A stretch of 64,000 nucleotides of DNA from Legionella sp. PC1000. Its GTDB lineage: Bacteria > Pseudomonadota > Gammaproteobacteria > Legionellales > Legionellaceae. Of this stretch, positions 44,361-54,064 are shown in pieces. The first letter of the stretch is position 1; each line of letters starts with the position of its first letter. Made by a program: the position numbers and the translations under genes. The stretch lies in NCBI RefSeq assembly GCF_014109805.1, contig NZ_CP059400.1, positions 590,001 to 654,000 on the forward strand, written 5' to 3'. The notes under the pieces were generated by a model that saw only the letters and a program-made list of their open reading frames with translations, was not told the DNA's origin and did not search any database.

Positions 44361-47117
44361 TCAAAGAACTTTACTACCAAAACGACCATTTTCTCCTGTG
44401 TTGACCTTACTTATAACACTTATTCTTAAGCGAAGTTGCTTTTCAATTTCAATAATAGCAAAAAATATTGCGCCAGTAAGAACGATTAGCACACCATCCC
44501 AAAAGGGGATAGCTTCAGTAATAAATAGTGTCTGCAAAGGAGGAAAATAAGTGATTGCAAACTGTGCCACAGTAATCACGATGACTGCCATCCATACCAT
44601 TTTGGTCCCTTGTACCCCTTTCCATGTAAGTGAGGTGGTATAAATGTTGCGAATATAAAACAAATGAAAAATTTCAAGTACAACCAGAGTATTTAACGCG
44701 ATGGTGCGGGCCAGCTCAAGTGAATAACCACGATCTAGGGCATAAAAATAGATGCCAAAAACCCCGCAGATAAATAGAATGGAAACCAAAATAATATGCC
44801 ATACCAAACTTCCAGTGAGCAAAGGTTCACTTCGAGGGCGAGGCGGGCGATGCATGGTTCCTTCTTCTGTAGGCTCAAAGGCTAGAGCAAGACCAAGCGT
44901 CACCGCAGTAATCAAATTAATCCATAAAATTTGAATGGGCGTTACGGGTAAACTTAAGTCTAAGAGCAGTGCCAGAATAATAGTCATTGCTTCACCCGCA
45001 TTAGTAGGCAGGGTCCAGCTAATTACTTTTTTAAGATTGTCATAAACGGTACGGCCCTCCCGAACAGCCGCCACAATAGAGGCAAAATTATCATCTGTCA
45101 GTATGAACTCAGAAGCTTCTTTAGCAACTTCACTGCCTTTTTTCCCCATGGCGATTCCAGCATCTGCCCGTTTTAATGCAGGAGCATCATTCACCCCATC
45201 GCCGGTCATGGCTACAGTCATGCCATGCGATTGCAATGCCATGACCAGTCTTAATTTATGTTCAGGACTGGTGCGGGCAAAAATATCGGTATCCAATACC
45301 GCATTTCGGAGTATCGCATCATTCATGCTATCCAAATCAACACCCGTTAATACCTTGTCCAAATTTTTAAGCCCTATTTGCCGACCAATGGCAAGTGCGG
45401 TACTGGCATGATCTCCTGTAATCATTTTGACTACGATACCTGCGGCATGGCATTGTGCCACCGCCGTAATGGACTCAGGCCTTGGAGGATCAATTAAGCC
45501 AACCATTCCAAGTAACGTCAAACTGCCCTCAACATCAGAAAACTCCAAAACGGTATGTTCTGGCTTTGCTTTTTTGATTGCAAACGCCAGTACACGCTGT
45601 CCACGGGCCGCGATTTGCTCCATTTGCTCTTTCCAATACATTTCATTTAAAGCTTGTATTTCGCCCCAATTGGTTTGTTGATTTTGGCACATCTTCAAAA
45701 CTTGTTCAGGAGCACCTTTTATAAGGATCATCGCATGTTTTAAATGGTTATGATTTAAGGTAGCCATGAAGCGATGTCTGGCATCGAAAGGAATCACATC
45801 GGTACGTACCCACGATGCGTTTTCTTCTTTTAGAATCAGTCCTGTTTTACCGGCAAATGCGAGTAAAGCACCCTCCATCGGATCGCCCTCTACAGTCCAG
45901 CGCCCTTCTTGTTCATGAAGTGTGGCATCATTACAAAGCATTGCAGCGCGTGCGAGATTCTTAAGTAGAGGATGCTCGTTGCTATCAATCACTTCTTCGT
46001 TAAAGCTAATCATTCCTTGAGGTTCATAACCAATGCCATCCAAAATAAATAAGTGATTACTGGTTAAGACCGAAGAGACGGTCATCTCATTTTGGGTCAG
46101 CGTACCGGTTTTATCGGTACAGATAACCGATACTGAGCCTAAGGTTTCAATGGCAGGTAGTCGGCGTACAATGGTGTGTCGTCGCGCCATGGCTTGCACG
46201 CCAATGGCTAAAGTAATTGAAAGGACCGCGGGAAGACCTTCAGGGATTGCCGCAACCGACAAACCAACCATGACCATAAACAATTCACCAAACGGATGAT
46301 GCTGGACAAAATAACTATAAGCAAGAAGAATTGCGGCAATTAATAAAATAAATAAAGTGAGCCATTTTGCAAACAGCCCCATTTGTAGGACTAATGGCGT
46401 AGTTAATGATTCTACTCGTGACAATAATCCACTAATACATCCAATTTGAGTCGTGGAGCCTGTTTCTACAACAATCCCTTTGCCTTGACCAGCAGTCACC
46501 AGTGTCCCGCTAAATGCCATGCACGACCGGTCTCCTAGTACAGCATTCCTTGAAACAGAATGGATGTGTTTTTCAACAGGGACGGATTCGCCAGTAAGTA
46601 TGGCTTCCTGAATAGTAAGACCATGAGATTTTATTAAACGTACATCAGCAGGAACTTTATCTCCTGCTTCCAGTACAATAATATCGCCTGGAGCAAGCTT
46701 CTCGCTGGCAATGCGCACTCGCTCACCATCTCGTATTACCGTAGCGGTAGGGGAGAGCATTTTTCGAATCGCATCCAGTGCTTTTTCTGCTTTTCCTTCC
46801 TGGATGAATCCGATTAGTGCATTGATGATAACAACGGCTAAAATAACTGCAGTATCTACCCAGTGTTGTAAGAAAGAAGTCACCAGGGCAGCCACTAATA
46901 ATACATAGATGAGTATGTTATGAAACTGAAGTAAAAATCGGAAAAAAGTGCTTGTTCTTTTGGGCTCTGGTAAGCGATTGAAGCCATAAACCTTTAATCT
47001 GCTTTGAGACTCCTCCTCGCTTAGACCAAGCTCTGTAGTATTTAATGTCGCGAGAATTGTTTCTTTGGATTGCTCATGCCAGCATCGTTCTGAGAGGATG
47101 TTGGGTTGTTCTGCCAT
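44361..47117 (-). CDS. P-type cation-transporting ATPase (P2-like)
   Basis: This 918-residue inner-membrane ion pump has ILTGESVPVEKH (actuator, about 175), DKTGTLTQNEMTV (phosphorylated Asp, about 337) and GDGVNDAPALKRADAGIAMG (about 637). Membrane helix 4 has the PEGLPAVL motif of Ca2+/Na+-type pumps. In helix 6, NLITAVTLGLALAFEP lacks the Asp that SERCA uses for Ca2+, so another cation is likely. ATG 47117 is preferred; a longer reading would overlap the Usp gene. It is last in the run nhaA-phaB-usp-ATPase, 17 bases after usp, pointing to co-expression for ion and pH stress. Confidence 0.92.
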   Translation of the reverse strand: MAEQPNILSERCWHEQSKETILATLNTTELGLSEEESQSRLKVYGFNRLPEPKRTSTFFRFLLQFHNILIYVLLVAALVTSFLQHWVDTAVILAVVIINALIGFIQEGKAEKALDAIRKMLSPTATVIRDGERVRIASEKLAPGDIIVLEAGDKVPADVRLIKSHGLTIQEAILTGESVPVEKHIHSVSRNAVLGDRSCMAFSGTLVTAGQGKGIVVETGSTTQIGCISGLLSRVESLTTPLVLQMGLFAKWLTLFILLIAAILLAYSYFVQHHPFGELFMVMVGLSVAAIPEGLPAVLSITLAIGVQAMARRHTIVRRLPAIETLGSVSVICTDKTGTLTQNEMTVSSVLTSNHLFILDGIGYEPQGMISFNEEVIDSNEHPLLKNLARAAMLCNDATLHEQEGRWTVEGDPMEGALLAFAGKTGLILKEENASWVRTDVIPFDARHRFMATLNHNHLKHAMILIKGAPEQVLKMCQNQQTNWGEIQALNEMYWKEQMEQIAARGQRVLAFAIKKAKPEHTVLEFSDVEGSLTLLGMVGLIDPPRPESITAVAQCHAAGIVVKMITGDHASTALAIGRQIGLKNLDKVLTGVDLDSMNDAILRNAVLDTDIFARTSPEHKLRLVMALQSHGMTVAMTGDGVNDAPALKRADAGIAMGKKGSEVAKEASEFILTDDNFASIVAAVREGRTVYDNLKKVISWTLPTNAGEAMTIILALLLDLSLPVTPIQILWINLITAVTLGLALAFEPTEEGTMHRPPRPRSEPLLTGSLVWHIILVSILFICGVFGIYFYALDRGYSLELARTIALNTLVVLEIFHLFYIRNIYTTSLTWKGVQGTKMVWMAVIVITVAQFAITYFPPLQTLFITEAIPFWDGVLIVLTGAIFFAIIEIEKQLRLRISVISKVNTGENGRFGSKVL

Positions 47118-47134
47118 GATACTTTTTTCCCTGA

Positions 47135-48073
47135 TTAATACGCTTTTACCGGCGAAACAAATCCGAGAGGCTTTAATGCCAGTAATGAACAATCAATTTT
47201 CTGCAAAATGTTCTCTGCGGTATTGCCAATGATAAATCCCGATATACCAGTGCGGGCGACTGTACCCATTACCAAAATGTCGATTTTTTTATGAGTTATG
47301 ATCTCTGGGATGACCTCCTCCGGTTGCCCTTTGGGATATTCTATATGGTATTCTGCAGGAATTTGCGCTCGATTAATTAATTCTCGCAGCAGCAATCCAT
47401 GATCCTTTTGTTCTTCAACGACCATTTTCTCGAGCTCATCTTCAGAGACTTTTATCCAGACACTGTCTCGTAAATAATTTTCCAATTCGAACTCCCAGCA
47501 AGAAAGGATGCTTAATTTCCCCTGATAAAAGGTGTTCAATGAATGCGAAAGGGCCAATAAACGAAGCGACAAATCTTGTGCGGCAGGCTCTTCATCTTTG
47601 GGATCGATAGCAACTGCAATGCGAAGGTCTTGTAGGGTGTGTTTCAGCGGGCGATAAAGAAACAAGGCACAAGGGCATTTGCGCAATAGTTCCATATCCA
47701 GGGCATTAAATCCTTTCATACCCTCTGGTGTTTCCGCTGCTTTAATAAGAAGGTCATGAGAATTTTTAAGGACATGGCGAATGATTCGGATATCGGGTGT
47801 CGTGCCACAATCTACTTCAATATCGATGGGTATTTTCTTTTTAGGAAAGCCAAGCCCTGATTTTGCCGATTGAATGGTTTTATTCATTTTATCAATTAGA
47901 GACTCTTCATAAGAAGTTTTATACTCACTCAGTGTGTCAGGAAAAGGAGGGCAGGTAATTAAGATACGCAGTTGAGCTTCATTTTTAGAAGCTAATTTTA
48001 GTGCCAACTGTAAGGCTTCTGTTTCATCCTTCACTCCATGACTAACGAATAAAATATTATGAAATCGTTGCAT
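47135..48073 (-). CDS. Universal stress protein, tandem UspA domains
   Basis: This 312-residue protein has two Usp domains (about 1-145 and 150-308), like UspE. The second ends IDILVMGTVARTGISGFIIG plus NTAENIL, close to the GxxGxGxxxGSxxxxxx ATP-binding pattern. Usp proteins are cytosolic stress-survival factors. ATG 48073 has AAGGAGG 7 bases upstream. It sits between phaB and the P-type ATPase in the same operon, so it probably accompanies ion or energy stress. Confidence 0.9.
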   Translation of the reverse strand: MQRFHNILFVSHGVKDETEALQLALKLASKNEAQLRILITCPPFPDTLSEYKTSYEESLIDKMNKTIQSAKSGLGFPKKKIPIDIEVDCGTTPDIRIIRHVLKNSHDLLIKAAETPEGMKGFNALDMELLRKCPCALFLYRPLKHTLQDLRIAVAIDPKDEEPAAQDLSLRLLALSHSLNTFYQGKLSILSCWEFELENYLRDSVWIKVSEDELEKMVVEEQKDHGLLLRELINRAQIPAEYHIEYPKGQPEEVIPEIITHKKIDILVMGTVARTGISGFIIGNTAENILQKIDCSLLALKPLGFVSPVKAY

Positions 48074-48150
48074 TACTTATTCCTCCTTGAAACGATTTTT
48101 TGAGAAAGCAACGATTCAGCGTCGTGTTTGAAGCATTGCTTTTGAGCCTC

Positions 48151-48891
48151 TTACATGTACTGGCCGCCATTCACATCCAGATTGGCCCCGGTGATAAAAC
48201 CTGAAGCAGGGGATGCTAAAAAGACAACGGTTTCTGCAACATCTTGTGGGAGGCCTAAACGCCCAACCGGTATTGCTGAAATTATAGTATTTAATACCTC
48301 TTCTCGCATGGTGCTCAGCATGGGGGTTTCAATATAGCCAGGGGAGATGGTGTTTACCGTAATGCCCTTGCTGGCTACCTCAAGCGCCAAGCTTTTGGTA
48401 AAGCCAAATAAAGCCGCTTTAGTCGCTGCGTAATTACATTGTCCAAACTGACCTTTACGTCCGTTAATGGAGGAAATGGAGATAATCCGTCCATATCCTT
48501 TTTCAAGCATTGCGGGTAAGGTATTGCGTGTCATGTTAAATACACTGGTTAAATTCGCATCCAATACAGATTGCCACTGCTCTGGCATCATCTTTTTTAA
48601 ACTGGAATCTTGGGTCACCCCTGCATTGTTGACCAGGACATCGATTTGACCATAGCGCTCCATAATCAGTGAAACCAGCTGTTCACAATCATTAAACTGT
48701 GAAATATCCGCATACAGTATATCAATCTCAAACCCTGCTTTTTGTTGTGCTTTTTGCCATTGAATGGCCTCTTCATGATTGCCATTTTTGAAGTAGCAGG
48801 CAATGACACAATAGTCCGTTGCTAAGCGTTGACAAATTGCGGTCCCAATCCCGCCAGTACCACCAGTAACAATTGCTATCTTTTTCTCCAT
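48151..48891 (-). CDS. phaB: Acetoacetyl-CoA reductase (PhaB/FabG-type SDR)
   Basis: This 246-residue short-chain dehydrogenase would reduce acetoacetyl-CoA to (R)-3-hydroxybutyryl-CoA for polyhydroxybutyrate. VTGGTGGIGTAICQRLA binds NADP(H), NNAG is conserved, the catalytic Ser lies in ISSINGRKGQFGQ and the Tyr-Lys pair in NYAATKAAL. The GRKGQFGQCNYAATKA block is more PhaB-like than FabG. ATG 48891 has AAGGAAG upstream. No phaA or phaC is nearby. Legionella stores PHB, and a copy beside nhaA, usp and an ATPase suits a stress module. Confidence 0.88.
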   Translation of the reverse strand: MEKKIAIVTGGTGGIGTAICQRLATDYCVIACYFKNGNHEEAIQWQKAQQKAGFEIDILYADISQFNDCEQLVSLIMERYGQIDVLVNNAGVTQDSSLKKMMPEQWQSVLDANLTSVFNMTRNTLPAMLEKGYGRIISISSINGRKGQFGQCNYAATKAALFGFTKSLALEVASKGITVNTISPGYIETPMLSTMREEVLNTIISAIPVGRLGLPQDVAETVVFLASPASGFITGANLDVNGGQYM

Positions 48892-48943
48892 GATTATCTT
48901 CCTTAATCAAATCAGTTTGTCCGTATAAAAAAGTACTTTACAG

Positions 48944-50098
48944 CTAACGTTTGATGGATGCCTTTTTTAGCATTAAAAATCCCGCTAATCCTGATATAAA
49001 AGAACCAAGAACCACCCCAATTTTAACCATAGGCATTAAACTTGAATCATTATTTTGGTACGCTAAAGTGCCAATAAAAAGACTCATGGTAAAGCCAACG
49101 CCACAAATGAGTGCAATGCCATAGACTTGAGTCAGGTTCACCTTATCCGTTTTTAGAATTTGCTTGAATTTAACAAAATAACCTAAAGAGATGAAGATGC
49201 CGAATTGTTTTCCAAGAAACAATCCTAAGCCAACTCCCAGCACGATAGGATGAGTAAACATTGATAAATCAAGTCCAATAAAGGTAACGCCTGCATTAGC
49301 AAATGCGAACAGAGGAAGAATTAAAAAGACAACCCAATGATGTAGTCCATCTTCCAAACGAGACAGCATGGATTGTTTCCCCTCATCAGGAATCGTCATG
49401 GCAATCACAATCCCGGCAAGGGTGGCATGAACTCCTGATTTTAATACCGCAATCCACAAAGCGGCTCCAAAAAGCATGAAGACCGAGATATGACGACATT
49501 TGAAATAATTTAAGCCAATCAAAATCAAAGTAAACAATAAAGCGAGTGAAAGCGAGAGTAACGATAAGTTCTCGGTATAAAATAATGCAATAATAATAAT
49601 GGCTGCAATATCATCAAAAATAGCGATTGCGGTGAGTAAAATTTTAAGTGAAAAAGGAACGCGGGTGCCTAAAAGAGACACAATGCCTAAGGTAAAGGCA
49701 ATGTCGGTGGCGGTGGGGATAGCCCACCCTTTAAGGTACACTGGATTATGAGCATTAAAGAAAACAAAGATTAATGCAGGAAATATCAATCCGCTTAATG
49801 CCGTAAGGGCAGGAACTAAAAGATTTGTTTTGTTACTTAAAATTCCGCGATTAATTTCCCGTTTTATTTCAAGTCCTATCAATAAGAAATATATCGCCAT
49901 TAATCCATCATTAACCCACAAAAGGAGCGGTTTTTTTATAGACAGGCTTCCAACAGAGACATTGCCACTAATACTTAAAAAATGTTCATAACCAATACGA
50001 TAAGGGGAGTTAGCAACAATTATTGCAAGTACTGCAGCAATAAATAATAAAATGCCTCCTATGGTTTCTAAGTTATAAAAGGAATCCGATTTTTTCAT
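48944..50098 (-). CDS. nhaA: Na+/H+ antiporter NhaA
   Basis: This 384-residue inner-membrane antiporter exports Na+ in exchange for H+. PTATDIAFTLG has the first conserved Asp, AIFDDIAAIIIIALFY the ion-binding Asp pair, and SGVHATLAGIVIAMTIP a conserved helix. The length matches the family and no truncation is seen. It is first in the run nhaA-phaB-usp-P-type ATPase; the gap to phaB is 52 bases. No strong ribosome binding site is visible at ATG 50098. Confidence 0.95.
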   Translation of the reverse strand: MKKSDSFYNLETIGGILLFIAAVLAIIVANSPYRIGYEHFLSISGNVSVGSLSIKKPLLLWVNDGLMAIYFLLIGLEIKREINRGILSNKTNLLVPALTALSGLIFPALIFVFFNAHNPVYLKGWAIPTATDIAFTLGIVSLLGTRVPFSLKILLTAIAIFDDIAAIIIIALFYTENLSLLSLSLALLFTLILIGLNYFKCRHISVFMLFGAALWIAVLKSGVHATLAGIVIAMTIPDEGKQSMLSRLEDGLHHWVVFLILPLFAFANAGVTFIGLDLSMFTHPIVLGVGLGLFLGKQFGIFISLGYFVKFKQILKTDKVNLTQVYGIALICGVGFTMSLFIGTLAYQNNDSSLMPMVKIGVVLGSFISGLAGFLMLKKASIKR

Positions 50099-50292
50099 GA
50101 ATTTATTTTACAAGTGACTAAAAAAGTAAGTGTACTTTGTGTTTGAGACTGATACAAATTTTTATTTTAGATTAGAAACTTCTAAATTTAGAGAAGATTA
50201 CATAAATCCTAGGAAAGACATCCTCTACTTTACCCCCTATATTAATAAATGGAAAGGCAATCAGAACAATGGGATTACTATTATAAAGCCAC

Positions 50293-50613
50293 TTAATTAT
50301 TATGTTTAAAGAAGTGAAAAATAAGTATTGATAGCAATGCAGTCATAATGAAAGGTATTGCAATTGGTAGTTGATTCTGGTCCTGAGAGAGTGCAACCAG
50401 ACTGCTTGAACCTGCTCCTCCCAAAATTTGCATAAAACCAAATAAAGCTCCTGCTGTTCCCGCTATTTTAGGAAAAGGTGTAAGTGCACCTGCAGATGAG
50501 TTGGGAAAGACCAAACTTGAACCCATCATAAAAAGAAGAATCGGCATAACAATGACGACCGTATTAATATATCCAATCAGATAAAAGAGTAACAAGTTGC
50601 GATAAAAAACCAA
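50293..50613 (-). pseudogene. C-terminal fragment of a Bcr/CflA-type MFS drug transporter
   Basis: The frame gives about 106 residues with three hydrophobic helices. MGSSLVFPNSSAGALTPFP and AGTAGALFGFMQILGGAGSS match the end of Bcr/CflA family exporters. Nine or so N-terminal helices are missing, and the frame starts at a TTG with no ribosome binding site. It abuts the acr3 stop (50629), so the rest was probably lost in a deletion at the end of the arsenic operon. Confidence 0.75.
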
Positions 50614-50628
50614 TATTCATCATACGTT

Positions 50629-51684
50629 CTAAATTGATTGTTCTGAAAACAAACGTTTTCTTAACCAAAATGCAACATTCACAAGTAAAATAAGAACGGG
50701 TACTTCAACCAATGGGCCAATGACTGTTGTAAAAGCAATGGCAGAGTTGAGTCCGAACGTGCCAATTGCTACAGCAATAGCCAATTCAAAATTATTGCTT
50801 GCTGCGGTGAATGAAGTAGCTGTTGTTTTTTCGTAGTTCGCACCTATAACTTTTCCCATTACAAAACTGATAAAAAACATAATTACAAAATAAATCGTCA
50901 GTGGAATAGCAATGCGAATTACATCAAATGGAAGTTGTAAAACCATAGATCCTTTCAAAGAAAACATCGCCAGAATTGTAAACAGCAGGGCAACCAGGGT
51001 GATAGGAGAAATTTTTGGTAAAAAATTGGTTTCATACCAATACAGCCCTTTTTGCTTTATCAATACAAAGCGAGTCAGAAATCCAGCAAAAAAGGGAATC
51101 CCAAGATAAATAAAGACACTTTCTGCAATAGTCATGAAATTGATATGAACTATTTGCCCAGCTAAGCCCACTAGTGGTGGTAGGACTGAGAGAAAGAACC
51201 AGGCATAGATACTAAAAAACAACAGTTGAAAAATGCTGTTAAAGGCCACCAAGGCTGCAACATACTGATTATCTCCCTCAGCAAGCTGATTCCAGACAAT
51301 CACCATGGCAATGCACCGTGCCAAACCAATGAGAATAAGTCCCGTCATGTATTCGGGATAACCATGCAAGAACAATACAGCAAGCCCAAACATGAGAAAT
51401 GGACCAATAAGCCAATTTTGAATTAAAGACAACAACAGAATGCGCCAATCTTTAAATACCAGCGGTAATTCTTCATATTTCACCCGAGCCAAGGGAGGGT
51501 ACATCATTAAAATCAGCCCGAGCGCAATGGGAATATTGGTGGAACCAATAGACAAGGAATTGATAAATTGTGGTGCTCCAGTAAAGAGTGAACCGATCCC
51601 AACACCTGTGACCATGGTTAGGAAAATCCAGAATGTTAAATACCTGTCTAAAAAAGAAAGACGTCTGGTGCTGCACGTGCTCAT
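50629..51684 (-). CDS. acr3: ACR3-family arsenite efflux permease
   Basis: This 351-residue inner-membrane protein with about ten helices exports As(III). [18 protein letters not shown] carries the conserved Cys of ACR3 transporters, and the start [19 protein letters not shown] is typical. ATG 51684 overlaps the arsC stop by 4 bases (ATGA), so translation is coupled. It is last in arsR-arsI-arsC-acr3 and takes the arsenite produced by ArsC and ArsI. Confidence 0.95.
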   Translation of the reverse strand: MSTCSTRRLSFLDRYLTFWIFLTMVTGVGIGSLFTGAPQFINSLSIGSTNIPIALGLILMMYPPLARVKYEELPLVFKDWRILLLSLIQNWLIGPFLMFGLAVLFLHGYPEYMTGLILIGLARCIAMVIVWNQLAEGDNQYVAALVAFNSIFQLLFFSIYAWFFLSVLPPLVGLAGQIVHINFMTIAESVFIYLGIPFFAGFLTRFVLIKQKGLYWYETNFLPKISPITLVALLFTILAMFSLKGSMVLQLPFDVIRIAIPLTIYFVIMFFISFVMGKVIGANYEKTTATSFTAASNNFELAIAVAIGTFGLNSAIAFTTVIGPLVEVPVLILLVNVAFWLRKRLFSEQSI

Positions 51685-52106
51685 GACAGCAACTCCTTTT
51701 CTATCCGTTGTTTCAGTTGCCTAAATACTTCTTCAAATGCGGTATTAATTTGAATTTCAGAGTCTTTTATTTTAGCTGGATCAGGAATACTCCAATGGAG
51801 TTTTTTGGGATGCCTAGGGAAAATGGGACAATTTTCGCGAGCTGCCTGGTCACATACTGTAATCACTAAATCAATAGACTCTGACTTAAATTCATTCCAG
51901 GATTTACTACGAGGCGCATTTGGTTTTATACCATGATTGGCAAGTGTTTCTGCTGTTTTGGGATGTACGCTTCCAGTCGGATCGCTACCTGCACTGAAAG
52001 CCAGATAGCGTCCATTGGAGTAATGATTGGTTATAGCTTCAGCCATAATAGACCGACAGGAATTACCAGTACAAAGAAATAATAATCTTAACGGTTGGGT
52101 ATTCAT
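51681..52106 (-). CDS. arsC: Arsenate reductase (LMW-phosphatase fold)
   Basis: This 141-residue enzyme reduces As(V) to As(III). LCTGNSCRS holds the nucleophile Cys12 and Arg18 of the phosphatase loop; Cys85 and Cys93 ([10 protein letters not shown]) complete the thioredoxin-type redox relay. I start at ATG 52106, which overlaps the arsI stop in TGATG; a longer reading from 52118 has no ribosome binding site. Its 5' part exists as a 305-bp fossil copy at 16518-16822. Confidence 0.94.
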   Translation of the reverse strand: MNTQPLRLLFLCTGNSCRSIMAEAITNHYSNGRYLAFSAGSDPTGSVHPKTAETLANHGIKPNAPRSKSWNEFKSESIDLVITVCDQAARENCPIFPRHPKKLHWSIPDPAKIKDSEIQINTAFEEVFRQLKQRIEKELLS

Positions 52107-52570
52107 CAGCCACAACATCCAGTTGTTTTTGTATCACAGCAAGAGGTTGCTGTGCTTTTTTCTGGCATGCAACAAGAGCTTTCTGTTGCTGTTCCACCAG
52201 AAAAAAATTGGGCATCTTCCATAGTATGATAGGCTTCCCATGCAATTCCACTTGGATCATTGACCCATGATTTTTCTGATTTAGCATAGCAACAGGTTGT
52301 TTCACCATCGCTATGAGTTGAAATATTGGCTTCTGAAAATTGTTTTCTTAATGTCTCTAATTCAGCGGCATCATCTACTTGAATACCCAAGTGTTCTACC
52401 CCACGCTTGCCAGCACGTGTTGAGATTGCAAAATTGATGCGCGGATCGTCCAACATCCATTTGGCATAATCCGATTTCTCTTTGACAGGCTTGGCTCCAA
52501 ACAAAGCATTATAGAAACGGATGCTATCAGCGAGGTTATTCACGCCAATATGAATATGAAAACGTTTCAT
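52106..52570 (-). CDS. arsI: ArsI/CadI-family glyoxalase-fold metalloenzyme
   Basis: This 154-residue vicinal-oxygen-chelate protein resembles ArsI, the C-As lyase that removes methyl groups from trivalent organoarsenicals using Fe(II) and oxygen. Metal ligands match: an N-terminal His (FHIHIGVNN), His60 and Glu112 (WEAYH). The organoarsenical-binding Cys pair is in TTCCYAKSEKSW (93-94). An unusual tail carries three more Cys pairs (133-134, 144-145, 152-153). ATG 52570 is 3 bases after the arsR stop. CadI-type cadmium response is an alternative reading. Confidence 0.88.
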   Translation of the reverse strand: MKRFHIHIGVNNLADSIRFYNALFGAKPVKEKSDYAKWMLDDPRINFAISTRAGKRGVEHLGIQVDDAAELETLRKQFSEANISTHSDGETTCCYAKSEKSWVNDPSGIAWEAYHTMEDAQFFSGGTATESSCCMPEKSTATSCCDTKTTGCCG

Positions 52571-52573
52571 GAT

Positions 52574-52939
52574 TTACTCCTTAGTAGAAGGACAACAACT
52601 ATTTAATTCAATAACCAGACAATTTTGTGTATCAGGTTGTTGAATTTTGACTTGTTGTTTACTGCAGCAATCCTGAACCATAAAGGCGATAAAATCGCGC
52701 ATTAATTCAAAATTAGCTGAATAAAAAACATAACGCCCCTTACGGCATGAGTTTACAAGTCCAGCATTCGATAAATGGCTTAAATGAAATGACAAGGTAT
52801 TGTGTAAAATACCCAATTCATCACCAATTGCGCTTGCTGATAACCCTTCAGGCCCAGCTTGAACAAGTAGTCGAAATACTTGTAAACGGGTTTCTTGTGA
52901 TAGGGTGTCAAATATTTTTAGAGATTCTTTTATGTCCAT
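52574..52939 (-). CDS. arsR: ArsR/SmtB family arsenic-responsive repressor
   Basis: This 121-residue winged-helix repressor heads the arsenic operon. SASAIGDELGILHNTLSFHL is the recognition region. It lacks the ELCVCDL metal site of classical ArsR but has a Cys pair at 91-92 (VQDCCSKQQ) and further Cys at 107 and 114-115, like the C-terminal As(III)-binding type known from Acidithiobacillus. A palindrome directly upstream (52941-52950) is a likely operator. Confidence 0.93.
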   Translation of the reverse strand: MDIKESLKIFDTLSQETRLQVFRLLVQAGPEGLSASAIGDELGILHNTLSFHLSHLSNAGLVNSCRKGRYVFYSANFELMRDFIAFMVQDCCSKQQVKIQQPDTQNCLVIELNSCCPSTKE

Positions 52940-52940
52940 A

Positions 52941-52950
52941 ATTCTAGAAT
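52941..52950. promoter_or_regulatory. Candidate ArsR operator
   Basis: ATTCTAGAAT is a perfect 10-bp palindrome just upstream of the arsR start, followed by another AGAATTA. Such AT-rich inverted repeats overlapping the promoter are usual for ArsR family autoregulation. Confidence 0.5.
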
Positions 52951-53206
52951 AGTAGAATTATTTGATTTGATCAAGTGATCTTTGTGTCAAGTTTTATTCT
53001 GCCTGGTGCTGTTCTCATGCATTTAGCGCAATTTTTCTTTTTATTTGACAAGTAAAACTATTTTTTATAACTTAGACAATAACGCTTTTCCTGAGCGAGC
53101 CCCCTTCCAGTGCAAAACTCTTAGAGAGTAGGAAATTCGATTTTTATATTTAGAAAAATAAATATTAGGAAGGGAGTGTTTATTTTTCGCTAATATGAGG
53201 ATCGAA

Positions 53207-54010
53207 ATGATATCTTTTTCTAAAAGTATTCCTTCAATAAAATCCCTTAAATTATCAGCAAAAAAAATAGCTTCAACGAAGAATATTCCACTAAGCCAAG
53301 CGCTTGATCTTGTTGCCAATGAATACGGATTTACTCATTGGATTTTGCTGCATAAATATTTTAAATCAGTGCGCATGAATAATGTTGAATCCATTTGGCA
53401 ATCATTTCTTCCTGGAGAAATGTTATTGCTATCCGCGGCTGAGGGTGCAGGAAAACTCTCTTTTGCTCTTAATCTGGCTTTGTATGCAGCACAAATAAAA
53501 TTACCAGTTAAATATTACTCTATGCATGTTAATGCATCCTTCATTTTTGAGCGTTTAAATAAAATTTCATGTCAAAATTTAGAGTGTGATTTGCAACAAG
53601 AACAATATATGGAGGTAGAAGTAAATTGTTTTGATCAAAATACTTTAATAGAAAAAATTAAAAAAGATAAACCTGGTTCTTTATTAATTATTGACTATTT
53701 ACAAGCCATTGTATCCCATAGAGAAATAGATCCATACCATGATTTTGTGCGTGAATTGAAATTAATTGCTCAACAGCATACTTTGAGAGTATTAATACTC
53801 AGCCAAGTCAATCAAGAAATTAATTTTGAATCTCTGGATTATATTGCTGGCGGATGTTCAATCAGTAGATATTTCGCCCACGTGATTCATATAGAGCCAC
53901 AGCAACGTGAAATTGAAGGCGAGCGAGAAATCGTTTTGGTTAAATCAATACATTACCAAAAGCAAAAATCGCTCTTGCAGTTTAATAAAGATAATTATCG
54001 CTTCGTTTAA
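53207..54010 (+). CDS. DnaB-like RecA-fold ATPase with a degenerate P-loop
   Basis: This 267-residue protein opens with a short helical motif (LSAKKIASTKNIPLSQALDL, then GFTHWILLHKYF) seen at the N-terminus of several accessory proteins. It then has a RecA/DnaB helicase C-terminal-type core. The P-loop SAAEGAGKLSFALN lines up with DnaB GARPSMGKTAFALN but has Leu for the Mg-binding Thr and no first Gly. Walker B is intact as LLIIDYLQAI. ILSQVNQE matches the later DnaB LSQLNR sensor. A regulatory or non-hydrolysing role is possible. Start ATG 53207 has AGGA upstream; ATG 53195 is an alternative. It follows the arsenic operon, divergent. Confidence 0.7.
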   Translation: MISFSKSIPSIKSLKLSAKKIASTKNIPLSQALDLVANEYGFTHWILLHKYFKSVRMNNVESIWQSFLPGEMLLLSAAEGAGKLSFALNLALYAAQIKLPVKYYSMHVNASFIFERLNKISCQNLECDLQQEQYMEVEVNCFDQNTLIEKIKKDKPGSLLIIDYLQAIVSHREIDPYHDFVRELKLIAQQHTLRVLILSQVNQEINFESLDYIAGGCSISRYFAHVIHIEPQQREIEGEREIVLVKSIHYQKQKSLLQFNKDNYRFV

Positions 54011-54064
54011 TCATTTTCACAAAGGGTAGCCAAGATTTATCTTTAATAAAAACAATCCATGGTC

